Shown: piece by piece, positions 1 to 7,111 of the stretch | Position numbering within the stretch: the first letter of the stretch is position 1 | Layout: each line of letters starts with the position of its first letter | Assembly: GCA_035502675.1 (NCBI GenBank) | Contig: DATJUC010000043.1 | Location: forward strand, 1 to 30,568 | DNA length: 30,568 nt | Direction of reading: 5' to 3' | Origin: DATJUC01 sp035502675 | Lineage (GTDB): Bacteria; Vulcanimicrobiota; Vulcanimicrobiia; Vulcanimicrobiales; Vulcanimicrobiaceae | Position numbers and translations under genes: made by a program | Notes under the pieces: generated by a model | The model's database searches: none | What the model saw: only the letters and a program-made list of their open reading frames with translations | What the model was told of the DNA's origin: nothing

Positions 1-268
1 GAATCGTCAACGACGGCTCCGATAACCCAACCCGCATTCCCGACGCGATTCGGTCGCTGTCGTCCAACACGATCGCGCCGACGTGCTGCTCGGAGAGGTT
101 GAACAGCATCCCGCGTCCGCCGCGTCCGTCATCGAACGTAACGAGCTGCTCGAGCGCAGCCGAAGGCAAGCCTCCGATCCAAGCGATGCCGTCGCCGACC
201 GACAAAACTTCACCTTGCTCTCGCAGACGAAGCCGAAAGCGGTAGTCGCGCAGCTCCGCGCCGGTCAT
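1..268 (-). CDS. atpA: N-type ATPase subunit alpha, N-terminal part (cut by window edge)
   Basis: This is the start of the alpha subunit of the rotary ATPase, the non-catalytic nucleotide-binding partner of beta in the F1 head. Only the first 89 codons are in the window, and the 3' end lies beyond base 1. Visible is the usual alpha N-terminal beta-barrel: residues around 20-35 read GEVLSVGDGIAWIGGL, followed by a segment ending GMLFNLSEQHVGAIVL. The ATG lies in an ATGA overlap with the stop of atpF, so the two are translationally coupled. It is the last gene of the leftward arm seen here. In N-ATPase operons atpG follows, which cannot be checked. The family is clear from both sequence and position. 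Confidence 0.93.
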   Translation of the reverse strand, partial: MTGAELRDYRFRLRLREQGEVLSVGDGIAWIGGLPSAALEQLVTFDDGRGGRGMLFNLSEQHVGAIVLDDSDRIASGMRVGLSEPSLTI

Positions 269-1005
269 GCGCCGGTCACCCGAGCGAACCACTGCAGCTC
301 GCCGGCAATATTCCCTTCCAGCGTCGTCGTCCCCAGATCGACGCGCAGACCGGCGACCAGGGCGTCGCTGAGCTCGAAGCGGGGATTCGGTGCGTGCCCC
401 AGGCACTGCGTCAACGCATCCGTGAGACCGGAGCGATGCGCTTCGTCGAGGGGATACCGCGTCGTAACGACTACCTGGCCGGGACCATCCGAGGGCTGCA
501 CGAGCGTAGCGCGCTGGTCGCCGGAAAGCGACCGGATGTCGGCGATCGCGGCCTCGACGATCTCGCGCTCGATATCCGGCGACGCGAACCTCGCCAGAAA
601 GCGGGCGCAGAAGAGAGCGGCATCGCGCGCAGCCTCGCGCTCGAGTTTGCGGCGGCTTTCCCGCTCCCGGACGCGCGCTGCGGCCTCGGCTTGCTCGCGT
701 TCGCGCTGCAGCGCCGCGCGAAGCTCCGCTTCGCGCTTGGCCCGTTCGGTACCGAGCTCCGTATCCAACGCCGTTTTGAGCTGCGTCTTCTCCGCTTCCC
801 AGTCGGCGAGCCGATCGCGATATTGTTTCGAAAGTGCTTCGCTTTGCTTCTTCACCTCGTCGGCGCGACGCAGCTCTTGGGCAATGGTTTGCTGACGTTC
901 CGCAATAGCGCGCATGACCGGTCGATAGAGAAAGCGCGTCAAAATCCAGACCAGAACGATAAAATTCAGGATCTGGACGAGAAACGTGCTCCAACTAAAG
1001 CCCAT
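265..1005 (-). CDS. atpF: N-type ATPase subunit b with delta-like C-terminal region
   Basis: This is the peripheral-stalk b subunit, 246 aa, much longer than an ordinary b subunit of about 160 aa. Residues 8-28 form one membrane span (VQILNFIVLVWILTRFLYRP). A long charged, Ala-, Glu- and Arg-rich coiled coil follows to about residue 125. The last 110 residues are globular and end with a pattern (LVAGLRVDLGTTTLEGNI) like the C-terminus of subunit delta, which normally binds the b stalk to the F1 head. No separate atpH is present, as is usual for N-ATPases. I therefore infer that one chain serves as b and delta. The start is 7 nt after the atpE stop, and the end overlaps atpA by ATGA. Confidence 0.9.
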   Translation of the reverse strand: MGFSWSTFLVQILNFIVLVWILTRFLYRPVMRAIAERQQTIAQELRRADEVKKQSEALSKQYRDRLADWEAEKTQLKTALDTELGTERAKREAELRAALQREREQAEAAARVRERESRRKLEREAARDAALFCARFLARFASPDIEREIVEAAIADIRSLSGDQRATLVQPSDGPGQVVVTTRYPLDEAHRSGLTDALTQCLGHAPNPRFELSDALVAGLRVDLGTTTLEGNIAGELQWFARVTGA

Positions 1006-1012
1006 CGACTCG

Positions 1013-1282
1013 CTATTTTCCGGTGAGATACGAGAGCAGCGGATTGCGGAACAGGACGATCAACACGACCACCAGGGTGTAGATCGCCAGCGATTCGATC
1101 ATCGCCAAGCCGATAAAGAGCGTCCGCGTGATCGCGTTCTCGGCTTCGGGCTGACGCGCCAGTGCATCCAGGGCGCCGGCAATCGCGCGACCCATCGCGA
1201 AGGCAGGACCGACGACCCCGATGGCGATGGCCAGCCCGGCGATTAGGGTGGAAACGGTGACGAACGATCCCATTTGGGTCAT
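1013..1282 (-). CDS. atpE: N-type ATPase subunit c (ring proteolipid)
   Basis: This 89-aa hairpin proteolipid forms the ion-carrying c ring. It has two membrane helices joined by the conserved polar loop ARQPEAEN at residues 42-49. The ion-carrying carboxylate is Glu63 in helix 2 (MIESLAIY), with Ser64 and Tyr68 in the positions used in sodium-binding rings. Aligning on ARQPEA, the helix-1 residue equivalent to Gln32 of the Ilyobacter sodium ring is Met (AFAMGRA). The full sodium ligand set is therefore absent, and proton use is at least as likely. The ATG overlaps the atpB stop by ATGA. This in-frame start is short and matches family length, whereas the open frame upstream has no coding character. 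Confidence 0.93.
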   Translation of the reverse strand: MTQMGSFVTVSTLIAGLAIAIGVVGPAFAMGRAIAGALDALARQPEAENAITRTLFIGLAMIESLAIYTLVVVLIVLFRNPLLSYLTGK

Positions 1283-1962
1283 GTCATTCCTTTCTCGAGG
1301 CGTTCCCGCTGCGTCTGTACGGCGCCGGCGACGTAGACGAGCGCGAGCATGCCGAAGATGTACGCCTGGATGAGCGCCTCGACGATATGCAAAAGCAGCA
1401 ACGGCACGGGAACGAGGAAGCCCGCGATTCCCAGCACGATCAAAGCAGCCAGCTCGAGGCTCATGATGTTCCCGAAAAGACGGACCGCGAGCGTGAGCGT
1501 GCGCGACAGCTCGCTGATGATCTCGAACGGCAACATGATCGGATTCGGCTGTACGTAATGCGCGAGGTACCGCCGCAAGCCGACGCTCTTGATCCCCGCC
1601 CAGTGGACGAACAGAAAAGTCAGCACGGCAAGTGCCGACGTCGTCGAGAGATCGGCCGTGGGTGACGAGGCTCCCGGAAGGACGCCGGCTAGGTTCGCTA
1701 CGACCAGAAAGATCCAGAGCGTCGAGATGAACGGCAGTACGAGATCGGCTTGTTCGGGCAACACGCGCGCGATCGTGCCGTGCATGACGTCGACGATCCC
1801 CTCGACGACCGTCTGCGCGCGTCCCGGCATGAGGGCGAGGCGGCGCGTCGCCACCATCGCGCCCAATCCGAGCAGCACGAGGATGGCCCACGTCGTGACG
1901 ACGCTCTCTCCGATTTCGAAGGGTCCGACGTGCAGCCAGACCGGGTTCGGCACTAAGCCCAT
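1279..1962 (-). CDS. atpB: N-type ATPase subunit a
   Basis: This is the membrane stator subunit that, with the c ring, forms the ion channel. It is 227 aa with about five or six hydrophobic spans. The signature helix LTLAVRLFGNIMSLE carries the essential channel arginine (Arg161). The C-terminal helix LLLHIVEALIQAYIFGMLALVY carries the usual Glu and Gln of the a subunit. I place the start at 1962 (MGLVPNPVWL), which overlaps atpQ by 10 nt. The longer open frame from 2034 begins with an Arg-rich stretch that only mirrors the atpQ coding frame. The next gene, atpE, starts within the stop codon, so the arm is tightly coupled. Confidence 0.94.
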   Translation of the reverse strand: MGLVPNPVWLHVGPFEIGESVVTTWAILVLLGLGAMVATRRLALMPGRAQTVVEGIVDVMHGTIARVLPEQADLVLPFISTLWIFLVVANLAGVLPGASSPTADLSTTSALAVLTFLFVHWAGIKSVGLRRYLAHYVQPNPIMLPFEIISELSRTLTLAVRLFGNIMSLELAALIVLGIAGFLVPVPLLLLHIVEALIQAYIFGMLALVYVAGAVQTQRERLEKGMT

Positions 1963-2228
1963 GTCTGCCGCACGAACAGATAGACGTTCATCGCGCCGAC
2001 GAATACGCCGACGACGATGAGCGAAACCGTCCACGAGAAGGAAAAGCCCCGTACGTGCGCGTCGAGCCAGCTGCCCAGGTAGGCGCCGGCGACGATCGGC
2101 AGTACCAGCATGACGCCTAGGGTCCCGAGGTAAGCCGTGCGAGCGAGCACCGTTGCAGCGGTCCGCTCGGCACGCTTCTTGCGTGCCATTTCGCGTTCGA
2201 CGTTGGCTTGCAGACGACGACGGTCCAT
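1953..2228 (-). CDS. atpQ: N-ATPase accessory membrane protein AtpQ (AtpI-like)
   Basis: This 91-aa protein has a very basic N-terminus (RRRLQANVEREMARKKRAER) and two membrane spans at about residues 31-52 and 62-86. They include GAYLGSWLD, typical of the AtpI/AtpQ family. These proteins are linked to rotor assembly or divalent-cation handling. In known N-ATPase operons the order is atpD-C-Q-R-B-E-F-A-G. Here atpQ directly precedes atpB and overlaps it by 10 nt, so there is no room for atpR. It is the first gene of the leftward arm, with a GAGGTG Shine-Dalgarno a few bases before its ATG. The family call is firm; its exact role is not. Confidence 0.85.
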   Translation of the reverse strand: MDRRRLQANVEREMARKKRAERTAATVLARTAYLGTLGVMLVLPIVAGAYLGSWLDAHVRGFSFSWTVSLIVVGVFVGAMNVYLFVRQTWA

Positions 2229-2324
2229 CGCACCTCGAGCTTACAAAACGAGGTTCGCGCGGTTAGGAAGGCAATGTGAAAGGTCGAGGAAGCGTCCTGG
2301 ATACTCCTTGGACCCCTTCGTGAT
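2229..2324. promoter_or_regulatory. divergent spacer between the two N-ATPase arms
   Basis: These 96 bases separate atpQ (leftward) from atpD (rightward) and must carry the promoters of both arms. On the minus strand GAGGTG just before the atpQ ATG is a good ribosome binding site. For atpD there is no convincing Shine-Dalgarno before the ATG at 2325. I see no strong sigma-70 -35/-10 pair and no clear palindrome here. The regulatory role is inferred only from the gene layout. Confidence 0.5.
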
Positions 2325-3698
2325 ATGACCGGTGAGGTGAAAGCAGCCCTCGACCCGATCGGCCGCATCTGCGCCGTCAACGGCGACGTGGTAGACGTCG
2401 CGTGCAGCCCCCTCCCCCCGATCCGGCGCGCGCTTCGGACCGATTCGGGCACGGTTCTCGAGGTGCACCAGCACTTGGACCGCGAGAGCGTGCGGGCGAT
2501 CTCCTTGCACTCGGCTGCGGGCCTGCGCCGGGGAATGCCGGTCTACGACAGCGGTTCGACGCTCTGCGTTCCCGTCGGCGAATCGCTCCTGGGGCGCGTC
2601 GTCGATCTCTTCGGTCGTCCGCTGGACGGCGGCGCGCCGATCGAAACCAGCGAAATGCGCCCGATCTACGCTGCCCCGCCCCCTTTGAGCGAGACCCGTG
2701 CGTCGAGCGAAATTCTCGAAACGGGCATAAAGGTCATCGATCTGCTCTGCCCGTTCGCCCGCGGCGGCAAGACCGGACTGTTCGGCGGAGCCGGAGTCGG
2801 CAAAACGGTGCTGATGAACGAGTTCATGAACTCGGTCGTTACGCTGCACCGCGGCGTTTCCGTGTTCGCGGGCGTAGGCGAGCGCATTCGCGAAGGACAC
2901 GACCTCTGGCGCGACATGAGCGATGCCGGACGTATGCCCAGCACGCTGATGGTTTACGGGCAGATGGATGAGTCGCCCGGCGTCCGCTTCCGAGTCGTTT
3001 TCACCGCACTCACGTACGCCGAATATCTGCGCGACACGCTGCACGCGGAAGTACTTTTTCTGGTCGACAATATGTTCCGCTTCGTCCAAGCCGGCAGCGA
3101 AATCTCCGGGCTGCTCGGCCGTATGCCGGCGACGGTCGGATACCAGCCCACGCTTCAGAGCGAGGTCGCCGAAGTCGAAGAGCGCATTCTCTCATCGTCG
3201 CGCGGCGCGATTACGTCGGTTCAGACCGTCTACGTTCCGGCCGACGACATCACCGATCCCGCGGTCGACGCGCTCCTAGGGCATTTGGATACATCGGTGA
3301 TTCTCTCGCGCGCTCAAGCATCGGAGGGCATCTACCCGGCCGTCGATCCGCTCGCCTCGAGCAGCCGCCTCGTCGACCGCCGCACCCTCGGCCCGCGCCA
3401 CTACGCGATCGCCGAGTCGGTGCGCGAGCATTTGGCACGCTACCGCGAGTTGCGCGACATCATCTCGATGCTGGGCATGGAAGAGCTGGCCGAAAAAGAT
3501 CGCAAGATCGTGGCCAGAGCTCGCAAGCTGCAACGCTATCTGACGCAGCCCTTCACGGCGACGGCGCGGCTGACGGGTATCCCCGGCATCAGCGTTCCCC
3601 TCGACGGCACCCTTACCGACTGCGCGGACATCGTCGAGGGAAAATACGACGGCGTTCCGGAGTCGGAATGTTACATGCGCGGACGGATGGCGCCGTGA
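2325..3698 (+). CDS. atpD: N-type ATPase subunit beta (catalytic)
   Basis: This 457-aa catalytic subunit makes or hydrolyses ATP in the F1 head. The N-terminal beta barrel ends near residue 75. The Walker A loop is GGAGVGKT at residues 154-161. The catalytic glutamate lies in GVGERIREG (Glu186). A conserved FVQAGSEISGLLGRMP segment follows, then the family segment SSSRGAITSVQTVYVPADD. Length is normal. The GVGERIREGHDLW and MFRFVQAGSEISGLLGRMP wording fits the N-ATPase branch better than the housekeeping F-ATPase branch. It overlaps atpC by 4 nt if atpC starts at GTG 3695. It heads the rightward arm, divergent from the rest of the cluster. Confidence 0.96.
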   Translation: MTGEVKAALDPIGRICAVNGDVVDVACSPLPPIRRALRTDSGTVLEVHQHLDRESVRAISLHSAAGLRRGMPVYDSGSTLCVPVGESLLGRVVDLFGRPLDGGAPIETSEMRPIYAAPPPLSETRASSEILETGIKVIDLLCPFARGGKTGLFGGAGVGKTVLMNEFMNSVVTLHRGVSVFAGVGERIREGHDLWRDMSDAGRMPSTLMVYGQMDESPGVRFRVVFTALTYAEYLRDTLHAEVLFLVDNMFRFVQAGSEISGLLGRMPATVGYQPTLQSEVAEVEERILSSSRGAITSVQTVYVPADDITDPAVDALLGHLDTSVILSRAQASEGIYPAVDPLASSSRLVDRRTLGPRHYAIAESVREHLARYRELRDIISMLGMEELAEKDRKIVARARKLQRYLTQPFTATARLTGIPGISVPLDGTLTDCADIVEGKYDGVPESECYMRGRMAP

Positions 3699-4090
3699 GA
3701 GCGTTTGCGATCGAGCTGAGCTCTCAAGAGCGGCGAGAGCGGATCGACGGCGTCGTCGGCTTCGTCGGCGCGGACGGCAGCGGAAGCTTCGGCATCCTCG
3801 GCGGACGAGAGCCGCTTGCCACCACCCTTGCGTGGGGATTGTGCTCGCTGAAAACGGCCGGCGCGACGAGGCAGTACGTTGCCGTTCCCGGCGGCGTCCT
3901 CTACTTTGCGAACGACGTGCTGCACCTGTGCGCCCGCATCTACCTGCGAGACGGCGATCCCGAGCGAATCGTCAAGCGTCTCACCGAGGAGATGCGGGCC
4001 GAAGAGGAGACGAGCCGGGACATGCACGCGCTGCTGAAAGACCTCGATCGCGAACTCATGCGCCGGCTTCTCGCCCAAGAACTCGCCTAG
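3695..4090 (+). CDS. atpC: N-type ATPase subunit epsilon
   Basis: This is the central-stalk epsilon subunit, 131 aa from the chosen start. The N-terminal beta-sandwich domain shows GVVGFVGADGSGSFGILGG and a later PGGVLYFANDVLHL strand pair. The C-terminal part (about residues 85-131) is two charged helices typical of epsilon. I prefer GTG 3695, which gives a GTGA overlap with the atpD stop, over ATG 3668, which would overlap by 31 nt. Only residues after VRAFAIEL look like the family. It is the last gene of this arm and converges on the YbaK-like gene 10 bases away, with no obvious terminator hairpin between them. Confidence 0.9.
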   Translation: MRAFAIELSSQERRERIDGVVGFVGADGSGSFGILGGREPLATTLAWGLCSLKTAGATRQYVAVPGGVLYFANDVLHLCARIYLRDGDPERIVKRLTEEMRAEEETSRDMHALLKDLDRELMRRLLAQELA

Positions 4091-4100
4091 GCGTCTTCAG

Positions 4101-4583
4101 TTACGCGTCGGCCCGGCACGCTTCCGGCGGCAGGAGTTCCGCGCCGACCGCTTCGCGCAATCGGGTTGGCGCGACGCTGAAGACTGCGTTCGGCGTTCCG
4201 GCCGCAACCCAGACGGTGTCGTGTTCCAAGAGACTGGGGTCCATGAACGTGCGGATGGCGGTCACGTGGCCCAACGGAGAGACGCCGCCGATCGCAAACC
4301 CGGTAACGTCGCGCACCTGTTTGGCACCGGCAGGCTCCAGATTCCCTCCGACCGCGCCGCTGGCCCGGCCTACGTCCACCCGACGATCGCCCGCCACCAG
4401 CAGCAGGGTGAGGCCGCCGGTTTCCACGATACGGAAAACCAGCGATTTGACGATCTGGCTTACGGCACAGCCGCAAGCTCTAGCGGCCTCCTCCGCCGTG
4501 CGCGTGGTTTCCGGCATGATCGATATCTCGATTGCGAGACCCGCTCGTTCTGCGGCCTCCCGAACGCGCGCGATGCTCTTCAC
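4101..4583 (-). CDS. YbaK/EbsC-family aminoacyl-tRNA deacylase
   Basis: This 160-aa protein matches the YbaK/ProX editing-domain family, which hydrolyses wrongly charged aminoacyl-tRNA in trans (for example Cys-tRNA-Pro). The family pattern is plain: an N-terminal helix, ETTRTAEEAARACGCAVSQIVKSLVF with the conserved Lys near residue 46, then LLVAGDRRVD, then a glycine-rich DVTGFAIGGVSPLGH loop that shapes the substrate pocket, and a C-terminal VAAGTPNAVFSV segment. The start is GTG at 4583 with no strong ribosome binding site. It lies alone on the minus strand, 57 nt after the lipoprotein gene, and converges on atpC. Substrate specificity cannot be read from sequence alone. Confidence 0.88.
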   Translation of the reverse strand: MKSIARVREAAERAGLAIEISIMPETTRTAEEAARACGCAVSQIVKSLVFRIVETGGLTLLLVAGDRRVDVGRASGAVGGNLEPAGAKQVRDVTGFAIGGVSPLGHVTAIRTFMDPSLLEHDTVWVAAGTPNAVFSVAPTRLREAVGAELLPPEACRADA

Positions 4584-4640
4584 CTTCGATCGACCGTCAC
4601 GCCGTCGTCCGAGTGAGCTGGAACCCGAGCGCGGCGCGCG

Positions 4641-6332
4641 TCAGTAAACGAGGCGGCCGACCTTCGAGGTGTTGCTCTCGCAGAACCAAATCGAACCGTC
4701 GGGAGCCGTCGCGATTCCCTTCAGCCCGGTGTTGCTGCTGAGGGTGTCGTACTCACCGGTCGAAACGCCGGCGGTGGTCATGCGCGCGATGCGATCGATG
4801 CCGCTCTCGGTGTACCAGAGGGCGCCGTCTTTACCCGCGGTGATACCCACCGGAACGCTGCTGGGTGAGTACGTCGCGTACGACGCGGTCTGCATAAACG
4901 ACGAAGGATTGATCTGCCCGATGTGGTCGAGACCGGACTGGGTGAACCACAGGTTGCCGTCGGGGCCTAAGACCATCTGCTCGGACTCCGAGCCGGACGT
5001 GACCGCCGTCTGCGCGGCGGGGTACGTAAACAGTGTCGCGAACCGTGCGACGTCGTCGTTGAGGTTCTCGGTGACGTATAAGTTGCCGTCGGGACCCTCC
5101 GCGATACCCCATGGTCCGCTCCCGCCGGTCGGCATCGTCGTCTCACCGGCGACGCCGTTGAACTCGTTGACGTAGCCGATGTGGTTGCCTCCGTATCCCG
5201 TGTACCAGATCGTGCCGTCGCCGCGATCGGTCACCAATTCCGGTTCGTCGCTGCCGAAGAGCGTACCGAACTCGCTGACCGCGCCTTGCGGCGTGACCTG
5301 GGCAATCTTGCTCGAATTGAACTCGGTAAACCAGACGCTCCCGTTCTCGCCGAGCGTTGCTCCTTGGGGGTCGGCGTTGCCGGTCGGAATCGCGTACGGC
5401 GTGAGCGTACCGTCGATTGCGATCTTCACGATCGTGTTATTGTTGTCGGTGAACCACATGTTGCCGTCGGAGCCGGCCGTGATGTACTGCGGCTCGCCGG
5501 CGACCGGAAACTCGTAGACGGTCGGGGTGGGCGAGAAAGCGGCGTTCGACTGAATCGATCCCGATTTGCCGTCGACGTACGCCGTCGTCAGCGTCTCGCC
5601 GGTGTACGTCAAGCTCGACGTGACGCCGGGTCCGTAGATGTCGGTCGTGGAGAGCGTCAGCGTGCCGGTCTTGGCGGGATCGTCGATCGAGAGCACGATC
5701 GGAGAGTTATAGTCGCCCGGTCCTACGATCACGTTACCGTCGGGATCGAAGGCCGTAACGTTGATCGGAACGCTCGCCGGTGCGCCCGCATTTGCGCCGG
5801 CCGTCAGCGTGATAGTGAAGGATGCAACCACGGCATTGAGCGTCGCATTGACCTGATTGCTCTGCCCGGCAATGATGTTCTGCGTGACGTATGCCAGGCT
5901 AACGACGTTTCCCAGGCCGTTCTGCTCGTCGTACGATTGGATCAGGAAAGTGTCGATGCCGACGGGTGCGTTCACGGTTAGCTGCTCGGCAGGAGCGTTT
6001 AGGTATTGCGGCAGTCCGCCGTTGATCGAGATCGAGATGCTGCGCGCGGTCGCCGGAAGGTAGTGCGCGCGGTGCTTGACCGCGCGGTGCTTCCAATGGA
6101 CGTGGAGGACGACTTTTGCACGACCGTGATGCCGCAGTTTCGCCGCCGCTCTCGGCAGGATCGTCGGAAGGTGCTGGTCGGCCGGTGCGGGGGCTCTCGT
6201 TCCCGGCGGCTGCACGGCCGCAGCGCCGCTGAGCGGCGCCGGCATCGCCGCCGGCATGAGGACGTTCGATGAGGAGCACCCTTGTGCCATCAGCGCAGCG
6301 ACCGGGACGAGCGGCAAAAGGAAGCGATACAT
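4641..6332 (-). CDS. lipoprotein with streptogramin-lyase-like (Vgb) beta-propeller
   Basis: This 563-aa exported protein begins with a signal sequence ending MAQGC, an imperfect lipobox, so a lipid anchor is likely but not certain. Residues about 60-100 are basic and His-rich (KLRHHGRAKVVLHVHWKHRA). Residues about 100-270 are Thr- and Gly-rich beta sheet of Ig-like type. From about 275 to the end come six to seven propeller blades with the repeat GxDGNxWFT, each ending in a short strand. The blades resemble virginiamycin B lyase, but an anchored protein of this design is more likely a surface or adhesion protein than a resistance enzyme. A GGAGGG ribosome site precedes the ATG by about 9 bases. 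Function is unknown. Confidence 0.8.
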   Translation of the reverse strand: MYRFLLPLVPVAALMAQGCSSSNVLMPAAMPAPLSGAAAVQPPGTRAPAPADQHLPTILPRAAAKLRHHGRAKVVLHVHWKHRAVKHRAHYLPATARSISISINGGLPQYLNAPAEQLTVNAPVGIDTFLIQSYDEQNGLGNVVSLAYVTQNIIAGQSNQVNATLNAVVASFTITLTAGANAGAPASVPINVTAFDPDGNVIVGPGDYNSPIVLSIDDPAKTGTLTLSTTDIYGPGVTSSLTYTGETLTTAYVDGKSGSIQSNAAFSPTPTVYEFPVAGEPQYITAGSDGNMWFTDNNNTIVKIAIDGTLTPYAIPTGNADPQGATLGENGSVWFTEFNSSKIAQVTPQGAVSEFGTLFGSDEPELVTDRGDGTIWYTGYGGNHIGYVNEFNGVAGETTMPTGGSGPWGIAEGPDGNLYVTENLNDDVARFATLFTYPAAQTAVTSGSESEQMVLGPDGNLWFTQSGLDHIGQINPSSFMQTASYATYSPSSVPVGITAGKDGALWYTESGIDRIARMTTAGVSTGEYDTLSSNTGLKGIATAPDGSIWFCESNTSKVGRLVY

Positions 6333-6500
6333 GAAAGCCGTCCCTCCGAAGGAAAATCCGAGTACGCAGACCCTCTAACCATCGGCGCGGCCAACCTGGA
6401 TTATTAGCTTGACAATTGGGCTGCCGCCGGGGGCCGGCGGAATATGCCGTGGCGGCCGGAAATGACGTCCACATCCGGCGGGATCGGAGCAGCGATAAGC

Positions 6501-7065
6501 ATGTCGAAACTGATATACATTGCGAACGCGTCGCTCGACGGCTACGTCGAGGACGAAAGCGGCAGCATCGACTGGGATCGATCCCGCCGGCGTACACGAG
6601 TTCGTCACCGACCTGTTGAAGCCGGTCGGAATCCACCTTTACGGACGGCGAGTGTATCAGACGATGAGCTACTGGGAGGCGCCGGTAGAGAGTTATCCGC
6701 CCGATCGCGCCGAGTTCGCGAGGCTCTGGCAGAAGGCCGCAAAAATCGTCTTTTCTCGAACGCTGACCGCGGTCACGACGGGAAACACGCGTCTCGAGCG
6801 GGACTTCGACGTCGCAGCCATCCGCAGGCTCAAGGAGGAATCGCAGCACGACATCATCGTCGGCGGTGCCGAACTCGCGGGGGCGGCCTTCGAAAACGAT
6901 CTCGTCGACGAATGCCACCTGTTTATCAACGCGATACTCGTGGGCGGCGGAAAACCGGCCATCCGAGCCGGATTACGACGCCATCTCGAACTCCTCGCGA
7001 CCCGTCGCTTCGACACCGGGGTCGTCCATTTGCACTATCGCGTCGGAAGCACTCTTACCGCGTGA
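6501..7065 (+). pseudogene. dihydrofolate-reductase-like (RibD C-terminal family) gene with frameshift
   Basis: The N-terminal part from ATG 6501 reads MSKLIYIANASLDGYVED, the usual opening of the RibD-C/DHFR-like family. It runs in one frame only to GSIDWD at base 6578. The rest (DPAGVHEFVTDLLKPVG to the end at 7065) continues in the next frame, including YGRRVYQTM, the HDIIVGGAELAGA nucleotide-site strand and the C-terminal beta strands. One extra base in GATCGATC near 6579 explains the change exactly, and removing it restores an unbroken protein of about 187 aa. Either the gene is recently broken or the base is a sequencing error. The intact family reduces pyrimidine- or pteridine-like substrates with NADPH. 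It converges on the LuxR-type gene. Confidence 0.85.
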
Positions 7066-7111
7066 CGGTCGGCAGCGGTACGCGTCGATTCGGTCTTCGG
7101 GGAGCGTCGGG

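Noticed and set aside
2241..3089. A 282-aa open frame antisense to atpD
   Set aside because: It lies entirely across conserved atpD motifs and the divergent spacer; its composition is that of a mirror frame.
4085..4097. CGCCTAGGCGTCT, also present at 23934-23946
   Set aside because: A 13-base match between two sites is expected by chance in 30 kb, and the contexts share nothing else.
6409..6445. TTGACA as a -35 box for the DHFR-like gene
   Set aside because: No acceptable -10 box lies 16-18 bases downstream.
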